Source: Fremontodendron californicum
Lineage: Eukaryota; Streptophyta; Magnoliopsida; Malvales; Malvaceae
Assembly: GCA_030761205.1 (NCBI GenBank)
Contig: JAULJL010000024.1
Span: 22,810,126-22,874,125 of the forward strand
Direction: 5' to 3'
DNA length: 64,000 nucleotides
Part shown: piece by piece, positions 13,001 to 23,854 of the stretch
Numbering within the stretch: position 1 is the stretch's first letter
Layout: each line of letters begins with the position of its first letter
Translations under genes and position numbers: made by a program
The notes under the pieces: model-generated
What the model saw: only the letters and a program-made list of their open reading frames with translations
Told to the model about the DNA's origin: nothing
Databases searched by the model: none

Positions 13001-13025
13001 TTAATTGGGAAGGCAGCCCAATTAA
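13001..13025 (+). other. Post-gag hairpin (element F)
   Basis: A perfect 9-bp stem, TTAATTGGG with CCCAATTAA, closing the loop AAGGCAG, 22 nt after the gag stop. Counterparts lie at 39522-39546 (B), 45128-45153 (C) and 63002-63026 (E, minus); shorter versions follow pol in A (33165-33180) and gag in D. Sequence changes between copies keep the pairing. Confidence 0.6.
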
Positions 13026-13532
13026 AGATGAAATTGCCAACCTTCCATATTCAGATTTGCTTTCTCTTTCTCTTTCCCTTTCTTTTCCTTTTTCTTTTAT
13101 TATTTTTATTGTTTTTATTTTTATTTCTAATGTTTCTTTGTTAATTGTGTTTACTGTTTTTAAGTTCATTTAGGCTGCATAAGTTTCTTTTGTTTAATAG
13201 TTCTTTTCTCTTACATATAATTCTTGCATTGGGGGATAATAGCATTACATTAATGACAATGTAAGAATTATGTTTGAGGGGAAGAATTTAGGATTTTATT
13301 TAGAGTGTTTTGTTTTTGAGTTTTTTTTTTTTATGTTGTTTTTCTTTCTGATCCTTGTTTTGAAAATAACTAGATGTAAATATAATTTTTATTTTTTTAC
13401 CCCGGTTAAATGGCGGATAACGGTACTCCTTGATTATTGAAATCGGTTCCATCAGCTACCCAAAAAACTGATATTGTATATAAATTTCTTTTCCAATTTC
13501 TCTTTCATTTTTTTTCATTTTTTTTTTTCAGG

Positions 13533-14069
13533 ATGGATGATATTCTCACAAGATTGCAGAAACGATTTCCTCCTTTTCCTCGAAATATTTTACTGAAGCT
13601 TTACCAAGTTCGATTTGAAAGATTAAGAATGCTTATGCACAAAGGGATTCCTGGAGACATACGTTGGATAATTGAAGCCAAGGTACGTGAAGATGAATAT
13701 CTTCCTGTTTTGCATTTACCAGGTACAGGTAGAAGCACTTTTGCAAAGAAGCGACGAGCAAAGCGCATGAGTTCAAATTGCCACAAATGTGCACGATGGA
13801 CGTGTAACGGTAAATGTCGTTCTATTGGGATTCCGTCCTCTAATCGAGATGATAAAATTGAATTCATTAAGGATGGACTGAGTAAGGAGAATTTGGGTAA
13901 TATCCAACTTTCTCTTGAGACGCATCCTAGTGGAGACGTACAAAGAGAAATTCTTGATTTATGGCCGCAATTCCAAAGGGAATGGCAACATCTTGGGAAT
14001 CTGATGTTAAAAGACCCTGTTTGCCAGCTTGTAAGAAAACTGGATGGGAAGCATATCCTCGACTCATAG
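13533..14069 (+). CDS. Cys-rich basic protein of the cassette, copy in F (intact)
   Basis: A 178-aa protein; the start chosen is the ATG shared by all copies (MDDILTRLQKRF), just after a T-rich tract ending CAGG. The N-terminal half is hydrophobic/basic. It carries GTGRSTFAKKRRAKR (residues 64-78, a likely nuclear/nucleic-acid-binding patch) and a four-Cys cluster C83-X2-C86-X4-C91-X3-C95. The layout (GxGxSTxAKKRRA followed by Cys pairs) resembles the nucleic-acid-binding proteins of carlaviruses, which are zinc-binding silencing suppressors or transcription modulators; this is an inference from motif order. An upstream in-frame extension to 13437 is unlikely to be used. Partners: a broken LOG gene follows in F. 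Confidence 0.75.
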   Translation: MDDILTRLQKRFPPFPRNILLKLYQVRFERLRMLMHKGIPGDIRWIIEAKVREDEYLPVLHLPGTGRSTFAKKRRAKRMSSNCHKCARWTCNGKCRSIGIPSSNRDDKIEFIKDGLSKENLGNIQLSLETHPSGDVQREILDLWPQFQREWQHLGNLMLKDPVCQLVRKLDGKHILDS

Positions 14070-14340
14070 AAGGCGTTTAAGCCGTTTCTGGACGTAAAAC
14101 CAGAGGAAGATGCCAAATACACTTTCGGCGACATTATTACTCTTGACTTTTACGGTTGATTTTTATTCTCTTTTTGATTTTCTTCCTGAAATCACGCCAA
14201 AATCTTTTGTTAGGTTAACATTTTCTTCTGACATGTCAGATACACTTTCGGCGACATTATTACTCTTGTCTGATTCACTACTCAGTCCTCTATATATTAC
14301 ACCATGTACTCATTCTCTTTCAGGCACTCGAAAAAAAAAT

Positions 14341-14986
14341 TGGAAAGTACTTCGTCCCAGCGCATTAAAAAAATTTGTGTCTTTGGAGGTGCTTATCCAG
14401 GGAAAAATAACATATTTGCTGATGAAGCCATAAGAGTTGGAGTAATACTTGCCCAACAAAAGATCCAGTTGATTTATGGAGGCGGTAGTACGGGTTTAAT
14501 GGGAGCAGTCGCTACAGCAGCACACGCCGGAGGAAGTCCAGTTCTAGGAGTCGTGCCAAAACTATTCACAGTTTTTGTGGACCTACCTTGGGTAAGGAAA
14601 TACAAGTCTGGAGTATCCCTGAACGGATAACAATCATGTACCATTCTGCCGATGCATTCATTGCTTTACCAGGAGGTCTGGGTACATTGGAAGAAATAGC
14701 TTGCGTGGCTTCTTGGTCATCTTTGGTCACAAATAAGAAACCCATTGGTTTGCTTAATATTAATGGTTATTTTAGTAATTTGCTTTCATATTTAGATAAT
14801 GCTGTGGAAAATGGATTCATGTTTTCAGAGGCAAGGAGAACCATAATTTCTGCTACAACCATTGAAGATTTACTCAAAAAGCTCCAAGCTTATGAGTATT
14901 TATCTGCTACGGTTGTTTCGCAAACGCTCGGAAAAAGAAAAAGAGATATGGACGAGCAAGGAGTGGATTGCACTTTGTCTTTGTGA
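14341..14986 (+). pseudogene. LOG: LOG-like cytokinin-activating enzyme, copy in F (broken)
   Basis: This copy has lost its start codon (the run of A is followed by TTGG instead of TGG, so ATG becomes ATTG). It also has a one-base deletion near 14571 that shifts the frame after the LFT residues. The second half, from PERITIM through PGGLGTLEE to the C-terminus CTLSL, is preserved in the other frame. Compared with intact copies the spacer before it is rearranged: most of the usual inter-gene DNA is missing and a 26-bp segment ACACTTTCGGCGACATTATT... occurs twice (about 14119 and 14240). Confidence 0.85.
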
Positions 14987-15078
14987 CATTATCTAACATT
15001 TTGTTTGTTATGTCTCAGTTATAATAAATGGTTAGCAACCTCTGCAGGTAATATCTCCTAAATCCTACCTTTAAAATT

Positions 15079-15098
15079 TGACATTGGGGACAATGTCA
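15079..15098 (+). other. Hairpin after LOG (TGACATTG stem), element F
   Basis: TGACATTG and CAATGTCA pair around GGGA. The same element follows LOG in A (35089-35108) and in the other cassette copies. A related hairpin with stem CTTACATTG/CAATGTAAG and loop AGGA lies at 15510-15531. Confidence 0.5.
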
Positions 15099-15144
15099 TA
15101 TTTTGTATGGGGTAAGGGACATATTTTGCTAATTTAAAAAAAAA

Positions 15145-15356
15145 AAAAAAAAAAAATTGTTGTGTTTTAAGCCATTTAGAAGTATTCATTCTGAACAAGG
15201 TCTGAGTAAGGGAGACTTGAGACATACCTTGTCAGTTTGTTTTCTTCTTGTCAAAAAAAAAAAAAAAAGTTTGTTGTGTTTTAAGCAATTTAGAAGTATT
15301 CATTCTGAACAAGGTCTGAGTAAGGGAGACTTGAGACATACCTTGTCAGTTTGATT
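15145..15356 (+). repeat. Tandem 3' repeats separated by oligo(A), element F
   Basis: Two copies of a unit containing TTTAGAAGTATTCATTCTG and a hairpin formed by ACAAGGT and ACCTTGT, each preceded by a run of 15-20 A. The same arrangement follows LOG in A, C and D; E has one unit. Confidence 0.75.
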
Positions 15357-17068
15357 TTAATCTTTTTATGTTTACTTGTTAATTTTTGTTTAGTATTTTA
15401 GGATTATTTAGGTTGCATGAGTTTGTTTTGTTTTGAGTCTTAGTTGTTCCTATTCTTATGTTATTAGTTCTTTTCTCTTACACATGATTCTTTCATTTGG
15501 GTTAATAGACTTACATTGAGGACAATGTAAGAATTAAGTGTGGGGGGAAGGATTTAGGATTTCTTTTATTTTTTTCTACTATTTTTTTTTATGAGTCTTT
15601 ATTATTATTTTTAGTGTGTTTTAGTTCCTTTTCAATACTATGATGAGATATGAATTGCATAAGTCTAAAACAGATTTATTAGTGAGAAAATTTTCATGAG
15701 AATTAAGCTTGATACTAATTTTTATGAGCCAATGTTAATATGATATGTTGATTGAGAAAGAAGCATGTTTAGACTTAATCTGACTTGTATAATCATCCTT
15801 GTGAGTTTTTGAGCCTATAATGATTGATGCATTATATAAATCAATCTAATTTCTTTCTTGAGTGCTCTTATGATTACATGATTCTCTAGAACTTGCTTTA
15901 GACCTTGTTGAGACTATATTGATGCATGTGACAACATGAATATGATAGAGGCATTAGGATTTTTAGCCAGGGCCAAACAGCCATCCCTTATTGATGTTCC
16001 AAGAGAACACACCCCTAGTGAGCCAATTTGAGCCTACATTGAATAAGCTATCTCTTTGGTAACCATAACTTGTCCCTAACCTAAATATACTTATATCCTT
16101 ACATTTGTTCCAAAAATGATTTAGCATGTTTTGAGACAAGTTGCAAAGACAAGGAAGATCTATTGAAAATTTGGGTTAGAAACAAGGAATAAGTGTGGGG
16201 GGAAAGAAAAGAAAAGTCAAGAAAAAAAAAAGAAATGGAATACTGGCAAATACATTCCTATGTAAAAAAAAAATATGAATCATCTCTTGAATTTGGGAAA
16301 AAGAAAAAGATGTTACAAAGTTGTTTAGAATGAAGAAAAGGCCCAACATGAATATCCGACCTAGGTGACTATGTACTTGTAAAGAGTTTTGAGAAGTTTC
16401 TTTGTATGATCTTTTTATGTCTCTAAACTTTATGAACTCTTTGGAACCTTTGTGATATCTTTATCCTTTTGTTCTTCAACCACATTACAAACCCCTTGGC
16501 CCCATTACAACCTTGATTAAAGACCTCTTGATTTATGAAGTTGCATGATCTTTTAGTGGAGAATAGGTGGACAAGCAAGCATATGGTAGAACTATTTTCA
16601 TGAGATTGATTGAGTGTAAACACTTTACCACTACTTTAAAGAGTGAAAATCATGAGAGTATCCCATGTGAGAGGTTGAGATTAAGTTTGAATATGCACTA
16701 TTTTGATTGAAATATGTTATGTTAATATTGGCTTAACTCAAACTATTTACATTCAAGCAAGAATTTTTGTGAATTTCTTTAAGCTATTGATTAGTTTTTA
16801 AGACTTGTCCAATGATTATCTCTAATTTATATTGGAAGGATTAGTTATAATTATTATTTTTAGTTTTTCTTATGTCTTCAATGTTTGTGGGTATCGTTCG
16901 AGTAAACCCTCACGAGACTAAACTCGTCCACTAGGGACACCTAGGGGTTTAAAGGCTTGTGTCACATGCTAAGTGCCACCGTGATTTCCTACGAAAATGG
17001 ATTAGATTAGATTTTCTTATTTTATTGAGTCGTTGCTAGGGACTAGCAACAATCTAAGTGTGGGGGTG
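15357..17068 (+). other. 3' non-coding interior of element F
   Basis: No gene. It contains the CTTACATTG hairpin (15510-15531), internal G-rich tracts AAGTGTGGGGGG (about 15536 and 16192), an invariant 49-nt block that can fold as a three-way junction (16903-16951), a hairpin GTTGCTAG-GGA-CTAGCAAC (17032-17050) and the polypurine tract AAGTGTGGGGGTG (17056-17068). Confidence 0.75.
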
Positions 17069-18945
17069 TGATAACTCGTATAATTATATAGTTTTTAGTT
17101 ATGTTTTATTATTGTTTTGTGTCAAATATGAGTTATTATTGTTTAGTCTAATTGTGTTTATGATCTTTTATATTTTTATGTAATTTGGTGTTTTTCACAA
17201 GTTTCTTTGAGTGATTTCAGATTACTAGAATTAAGGGCAAATCCAGTTCAGTTCCAGTTCCGACACCTTTTGCCATATCAGCTATATCTCGAGTTTCACT
17301 GAAGCAATAAAACTGAAATTGTAACCGTGCAAAGTTAGGAGGCATATCTATCTTTTTCATGTTTTACACTTCTTGAAACGGAGTCGTTTTCCCTAGCGAA
17401 ATCGACCATCAAGTTGGCTGATGTGCAATGACGTCTGTGCTGACCTGTTTTCGTATTTTGCTCATATCTTCTTATCCACATCAGCAAATGAGCTGATTCC
17501 AACGGCTATGGATCAGTAACGGATAGGGAAACATTTTTCTAGAAGACCATGTGATCAGATCAGGCCTCCCAAAATGACAAAATCGACCATCAAGTTGGCT
17601 GATCAAAATTGTCATACAATATGACGAAAATTGTTAGAAAAATGCACCCACCTATTATACCTACCTTTGAAATTTGTAAAGCTTGTCTCTTGTCATTTAG
17701 CCTTCCAAAATGTGTATAAATAGAGGGCCTTGGATGATTGTATCATATTGTACATAGGTAGGATATTAGCCATTGTAATAAAATTCTCTAAGTTTTCTTC
17801 TTCTTTCTTTTCTCTAGTTTTCTTTTTCTTTAGAAAGAGCAAGAGGTTGGATAATTAATATTCTTCTTCTTCTTCTTTCTTTCTTTTATTTTCTTCTTAG
17901 ATTCTATTTAATTTTATGTTTATAATGCCTATGCTAGGCTAAACTTCTATTTGGTTAAGGGTGATTTCAAAGCCCTAGACATGTTTTGTGATTGATTTTC
18001 AGATTCTATCTATCATTAATTTTCTATCAAAGTTGCTTATGTTCTTCTATAAGAATTGTTCATGATGTTGTCTTGATTTATTTAGGTGTACAACTAGATA
18101 GATCTTGATAATTATCTATTGCTAGTTTAGGAGTCTTGATCCGTGTAATTGTTTTGATTTCCTATTCATAAGTGGCAATTTGTGATTAATGATTATGGTC
18201 AAGTTTTCAATAATTGCAAAGTGGAACATAACCTAAGTTGAACAATCCGAGCTTATGTGTTTGTTGCTTAGATCAACCTATCTTTCTCATCATAAAGCTG
18301 CCATTAAATTGAATTTAGAGAGCTTATTCTAGGTTGTTTAATGGTTAGAGATTAAATAGAGAGCTTGTTCTATTTAACGACAAACTAAGGAAAGATTGGG
18401 GTAACAGAGGTTGTTGTTATCTACGGTTGTTAACTTTGATAGTTGGTTGATATTGATAGATCTGAAATTGATTCTTAATGATGTCTAGTGGTGGAGAATG
18501 AAACTTTAACAATATTTTTCATATTTGATTCTTCTTACTTACTTGTTTTCTTACTTTTCTAGTTTGCTTATTTTTAAAAGTATATTTATTTTTATTGGCT
18601 GGTTATACCGCCTAATTTGTATATTAACTTTGTTTTATTTTTATTGGCTGGTTATACCGCCTAATTTAGTATATATATTTTTATTGGCTGGTTATACCGC
18701 CTAATTTAGTATATATATTTTTATTGGCTGGTTATACCGCCTTGCATCTTATTCTTATTATTTACTTTAGTTTAAATCTGATTTCAAAAACCCCTTTTCA
18801 TTTATTGTTCTTGAATTTAAGTTTTAAACTATTAACTTATAAACTAAAACCCATTCCCTGAGGACTCGACCCTTGCTAACTACTATACTTACAATTTATC
18901 TTTTTAGTGCAAGGTTAAATAAGATACACTTTTTTGGGTGCATCA
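17069..18945 (+). mobile_element. Element F: 3' LTR-A (1877 bp)
   Basis: Runs from TGATAACTCG to GGGTGCATCA. It contains one U3 unit with TGACGTC, a TATA box (GTGTATAAATAGAGGG, about 17712) and a four-unit 40-bp minisatellite (TTATTGGCTGGTTATACCGCC) near the right end. Confidence 0.9.
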
Positions 18946-20038
18946 TGTAACATTCTTTTTCTTTTCTTTAACCAAAAGTTCAAGAGATGATTCAATTTTT
19001 TTTTCATGGGAATGTATTTTTACAATGTTCCCTTTTCTTTTTCTCTTGACTTTTGCCTCTCTCCTCCCCCACACTTATCTTTTGTTCTAACCCAAATTTT
19101 CAAAAAGTATCCCTTGTTTTTGCAATATGTCTCAAGCATTCTAGTCATCTTTAAAACAAGGGAAAAGATATAAATGTATTTAGGCTAGGTGTAGGATATG
19201 GTTACCAAAGAAATAGCTTATTCAATGTAGGCTCAAATTGGCTCACTAGGGGGATGTTCACATGGAACATCAATAAGGGATGGCTGTTTGGCTCTGGTTA
19301 AAAGTCTTAATGCCTCTATCATATTCATGTTGTCACATGCATCAATATAGTCTCAACAAGGTTTAAAGCAAGTTCTAGAGAATCATGTAATCATAAGAGC
19401 ACTCAAGAAAGAAATTAGATTGATATGTATAGTGCATCAATCATATGGACTCAAAAACTCACAAGGATGATTATACAAGTCAGATTTAAGTCTAAACATG
19501 CTTCTTTCTCAATCAACATATCATATTAACATTGGCTCATAAAAAAATGATATCAAGCTCAATTCTCATGAAAAATCTTCTCACTACTAAACTAGTTTTA
19601 GACCTATGCAATTCATATCTCATCATAGTATAGAAAAGAACTAAAACACACTAAAAATTTTAATAATAATAATAATAATATTAAAGACTCATAAAAAAAA
19701 ATAGACAAAAATAAAAGAAATCCTAAATCCTTCCCCCCACACTTAATTCTTACATTGTCCTCAATATAATGCTATTAACCCAAATGAAAGAATCATGTGT
19801 AAGAGAAAAGAACTAATAACATAAGAATAGGAATAACTAAGACTCAAAACAAATTCATGCAACCTAAATAATCCTAAAATACTAAACAAACAATTAACAA
19901 ATAAACATAAAAAATAATAAAAACAATAAAAATAATAAAAGGAAAAGGAAAAGAAAGCAAATCTGAGTATGGCAAGTTGGTAATTTCTTTATTAATTGGG
20001 CTGCCTTCCCAGTTAGTACTTGATTTAAGTTGTCCAAC
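18946..20038 (-). other. 3' non-coding interior of element G
   Basis: No gene. Homologous (minus strand) to the region after the cassette in F and A, including the hairpin around 19740-19760, the G-rich AAGTGTGGGGG tract and, near 19990-20020, the post-gag hairpin with one mismatch. Confidence 0.7.
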
Positions 20039-21109
20039 CTAACCAACACCCCTTCTTGGCTGTTTAGGATTTGCAAGATCATACAAGAAACTTCCCGAAT
20101 TTGTGCGTTTTGTAGGGCGGTTTCTTTGCACAGTAGTGGATGCATTCTCCATTACAAGTATTATTCCATCATCCTTTGTGGTGCATAGCTTGTCAAAGAA
20201 TGGTGCATATTTTGGTATTTGTTGAATGTCATCCACAAACAAGTTGTTTAAGGTTTCCGGCATGTGTTGTTCATGTTCTTCCTCCTTGAACTTTGCAAAT
20301 CTACTAGGAAAAGGTGGAGAAGAAACATTAGTAAAATGTGGAACCTTAAACGTTACCTCAGGTGCCGAAGTACTCTCTTTCAGAATTGAAGCTTCATTAT
20401 CTTCAATAGTTGAAACCATCTTTAGTTCTTTCTCATCCTCGGGTTCCCTTGGATTTTCTGATTCATCCTCAAGTTGTGTGGCACTAACACTCTCCTTTGG
20501 ATCAATCATCGATTGGGAAGGGAGTGCTTGAGATCTTTGTGCTACTAATTCTACTGTACTACTAGCCAATAGCCTCATTTGCCTTTTCAAACTCTGGATA
20601 CTTTCCTTTGTTTCCCTTGTTTCCTGTTGAAGTTGTAGAGTATTAATAACAAGAAAATTGACAAGTTCTTCTAAAGAATTACCTGAGTTTTGAGGTGGTG
20701 GCTCAAAAAGATCTTGTTGTTGATCCCATGGTTGATTGAAGACAAATTGATTAGTGTAATTAGCATAATGATCTTCTTCTTGATAATCTCCCGAGTAGCC
20801 ATAATGAGTATGATTCCACCATCCCTCATTATAAGTGTTTGGGAAAGCATCATATTGTTGTCCTTGGAACCCTTGATGGCTTTGGTATTCTCCCACATCA
20901 TAGGCTGGTTCAAAATTATCTTTTTGGTAGTATGGGCACCAATTGGTTGGATGATCCATCATGAAGCACACTCCACACTGCCTTGATTGTTGAATCTTAC
21001 TTATGGCCACTTGTTGAACTATAGAGATGAGATTGTCTAGTTGGTTCTGAAGGTTCTGAAGTTTTGATGTAGCACCTGCCATCTCTTCTTGCTTGAAATT
21101 TGAAAACAA
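20039..21109 (-). CDS. gag: Shortened gag-like protein of element G (356 aa, open)
   Basis: An uninterrupted minus-strand frame starting MFSNFKQEEMAG 84 nt after the primer site. It lacks the capsid (retrotransposon gag) domain of the autonomous element but keeps a CCHC zinc knuckle, CGVCFMMDHPTNWC (residues about 45-58). After it come a Tyr/Asn-rich linker, QNSGNSLEELVNFLV, a predicted coiled segment and SSPPFPSRFAKFKEEEHEQ, all alignable with the region between gag and protease in the 1777-aa polyprotein of A. The C-terminal tail NRPTKRTNSGSFLYDLANPK is shared with D only. It may help package RNA through the zinc knuckle; without pol the element is non-autonomous. Confidence 0.75.
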   Translation of the reverse strand: MFSNFKQEEMAGATSKLQNLQNQLDNLISIVQQVAISKIQQSRQCGVCFMMDHPTNWCPYYQKDNFEPAYDVGEYQSHQGFQGQQYDAFPNTYNEGWWNHTHYGYSGDYQEEDHYANYTNQFVFNQPWDQQQDLFEPPPQNSGNSLEELVNFLVINTLQLQQETRETKESIQSLKRQMRLLASSTVELVAQRSQALPSQSMIDPKESVSATQLEDESENPREPEDEKELKMVSTIEDNEASILKESTSAPEVTFKVPHFTNVSSPPFPSRFAKFKEEEHEQHMPETLNNLFVDDIQQIPKYAPFFDKLCTTKDDGIILVMENASTTVQRNRPTKRTNSGSFLYDLANPKQPRRGVG

Positions 21110-21192
21110 AAACCTGTATGTATAAGAAAAATTAAATTAATTACAACTGAAAATAAGAATAAACCAATAAACTAATAAACTAAATAAAGCAA

Positions 21193-21210
21193 TCCCCGGC
21201 AACGGTGCCA
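21193..21210 (-). other. Primer binding site, tRNA-Asp type, element G
   Basis: Minus strand TGGCACCGTTGCCGGGGA, one mismatch from the perfect tRNA-Asp complement seen in A, B, C and D. It lies just inside the LTR. Confidence 0.85.
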
Positions 21211-21216
21211 AAAATT

Positions 21217-22677
21217 TGATTCACCCAAAATAGTGTATCTTATTTAACCTTGCACTAAAAAGATCAATTGTAAGTATAGTAGTTAGCAAGGGTCGAGTCC
21301 TCAGGGATTGGGTTTTAGTTTATAAGTTAATAGTTTAAAACTTAAATTCAAGAACAATAAAAGAAAAGGGGATTTTGAAATCAGATTTAAACTAAAGTTA
21401 ACAATAAAAGTAAGATGCAAGTAAGAAATAAGAATCAAATATGAGAGAAATATGGTTAAGGTTTCATTCTCCACCACTAGACATCTTTAAGAATCAATTT
21501 CAAATCTATCAATATCAACCAACTATCAAAGTTAACAACCGTAGATAACAACAAGCTCTGTTATCCCAATCTTTCCTTAGTTTGTCGTTAAATAGAACAA
21601 GCTCTCTATTTAATCTCTAACCATCAAACAACCTAGAATAAGCTCTCTAAATTCAGCTTAATGGCAGCTTTATGATGAGAAAGATAGGTTGATCTAAGCA
21701 ACAAACACATAAGCTCGGATTGTTCAACTTAGGTTATGTTCCACTTTGCAATTATTGAAAACTTGACCATAATCATTAATCACAAATTGCTACTTATGAA
21801 TAGGAAATCAAGACAATTACACGGATCAAGACTCCTAAACTAGCATTAGATAATTATCAAGATTTATCTAGTTGGCCACCTAAACAAATCAAAACATCAT
21901 CATGAACAATTTTAATGGAAGAACATAAGCAACTTTGATAGAAAACAATGATAGATAGATTCTGAAAATTAATTACATAACATGTCTAGGGCTTTGAAAT
22001 CACCCTTAACAAAAGAAGTTTAGCATAACATAGGCATAGATAATATATACATAAAACTAAAAAGAAAAATAGAAGAATGGAGAAGAAGAAGAATAATAAT
22101 AATGATCCTTGAGTCTCCTCAAAAGATGTCTAGTTTGTGGCTCAAAAGATGATATTTATAGAGCTTTAAAACCCTGAGAATAAGTCTTTGCCGCACAAGT
22201 AAGCTTGGAGGTGCAAAAATCACGTTTTTGTCTTTTTTTCAGATTTGCGATTGGGTTTTTCTGGCCGCAGGGTTCTTTAGGGAGATCTTCTAGCGCCATT
22301 TTGAATGCCCATTTCTTATCCGATTTGGGCCCATAATATATCGTTGGAAAGATAATCAAGTCAGATTCAAAAGTCAAGAAGGAAGTTTCTTCAAATAAAG
22401 ACTCAAACATCATGTTTTTCTTACAACAAGCTCCGGAGGTCAAATCTGCCTTATTGCTTTTCAACCAGAAATTGATATTTTTGACTCCCAAGTCTTCTTC
22501 CATCTTGTGATTATGATTTTGTAAGCTCTTTACCATCATTATTGACATCTTTTGACTTCATTCTCCTTATTGTACCTAAAATTCAAAAACATATTATAAG
22601 TAAACAAGATAAAGATCGAAAACATAACAAAAACTAAAGGTAGAAAGGCATAAAATGTATATTTTATGAGCTTATCA
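21217..22677 (-). mobile_element. Element G: 5' LTR-B (1461 bp)
   Basis: On the minus strand it starts TGATAAGCTCATAAAATATAC and ends GGGTGAATCA. The U3 is unrelated to LTR-A, while the R/U5 half (from about the CTAAACTTCTTTTGTTAAGGG region on) is homologous to LTR-A. It contains a TATA box (CTATAAATATC on the minus strand, about 22150). Confidence 0.85.
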
Positions 22678-23147
22678 GTTAGTAGGGAGGCTATAAATAC
22701 CATTGTTTAGCAATTCCGATTTAAGAGAAGGCAGGGTGCGCAGACCCTATTTATAAAATACCAATAAGAAAATTCAACCATACATTCCCTAGTAATACTA
22801 AGGTCTAGTCCATAACCATCCTTCATGCATATATAATCATATTACAAGCATGAATTAAAAACATGCATAATCAATATCACCTAGTGAACTTGTGTACTAT
22901 TTGCATAAATGTCACAAATTAAAATGAGGTAATTTATCAAATCATTCTAGCAATTTCGATTCCACCTATCAAAATACTTTTAATAATATCTTAATAATTA
23001 AGAAAGCTATCTTGAAATTAGACATTACCTAACTTTTAGGTCACTTGTCTTAATTAGGACAAAACATTCTAGCATGCTCAAACATCCTAAACATTTTAGG
23101 GTATCTCATTGTCTTATACCAAGTCTGTAAGTTTGCTTAAAGTCTCA
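22678..23147. other. Unclassified DNA, probably part of an older LTR
   Basis: No gene seen. It starts with a TATA-containing segment (GTAGGGAGGCTATAAATAC, 22682-22700) that is identical over 19 bp to 12912-12930, on the other side of the F/G block. The rest is AT-rich with no recognisable feature. Confidence 0.4.
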
Positions 23148-23854
23148 TGATGCACCTAAAAGAGTGTATCTTATTTAACCTTGCACTTAAAAAGAATCAA
23201 TTGTAGAGTATAGTGATTAGCAAGGGTCGAGTCCTCAGGGATTGGTTTTAGTTTATAAGTTAATAGTTTAAAACTTAATTTCAAGGAAAACAAAAGAAAA
23301 TGGGGTTTTGAAATAGTTTTAAAAATAAGCAAACAAGAAAAGTAAGAAAACAAGTAATTAAGAAGAATCAAATATGAAAAATATGGTTAAGGTTTCATTC
23401 TCCACCACTAGACATCATTAAGAACCAATTTCATATCTATCAACATTATTTAGCTATCAAAGTTAACAACCGTAGATAACAACAAGCTCTGTTACCCCAA
23501 TCTTTCCTTAGTTCGTCGTTAAATAGAACAAGCTCTCTATTTAATCTCTAACTATCAAACAACCTAGAATAAGCTCTCTAAATTCAATTTAATAGCAGCT
23601 TTATGATGAGAAAGATAGGTTGTTCTAAGCAACAAACACATAAGCTCGAATTGTTCAACTTAGGTTATGTTCCACTTTGCAATTATTGAAAACTTGACCA
23701 TAATCATTAATCACAAATTGCTACTTATGAATAGGAAATCAAGACAATTACACGGATCAAGACTCCTAAACTAGCATTAGACAATTATCAAGATTTAACT
23801 AGTTCGCCACCTAAACCAATCAAAACATCATCACGAACAATTTTAATGGAAGAA
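23148..23854 (-). mobile_element. Element I: right half of a minus-strand LTR, split by element B
   Basis: Minus-strand R/U5 half of an Athila-like LTR, starting TGATGCACCTAAAAG. It is interrupted at 23855 by the 5' LTR of B. The remainder would lie right of the window. The TTTTAATGGAAGAA stretch at the break matches LTR-B of element G (about 21909), so it is probably LTR-B. Confidence 0.8.

Larger units (their letters stand above)
12931..18945 (+). mobile_element. Element F: 5'-truncated Athila-like element with LOG cassette
   Basis: A plus-strand LTR-A element that starts abruptly inside the last codons of gag (12931). It runs through a post-gag hairpin, the two-gene cassette, a 3' non-coding region and polypurine tract (17056-17068), and ends with a complete 3' LTR (17069-18945). 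No 5' LTR is present. On its right it abuts minus-strand element G without a visible target duplication. Confidence 0.85.
18946..22677 (-). mobile_element. Element G: 3'-truncated minus-strand Athila-like element with LTR-B
   Basis: Read on the minus strand: 5' LTR-B (22677-21217), tRNA-Asp primer site, gag reading frame, then a 3' non-coding interior that ends abruptly against the 3' LTR of element F. There is no LOG cassette and no pol. Confidence 0.85.

Noticed and set aside
13533..14069. Cys cluster read as a retroviral CCHC zinc knuckle
   Set aside because: The spacing is C-X2-C-X4-C-X3-C with no His at the third position, and it is preceded by a basic patch unlike that of gag.
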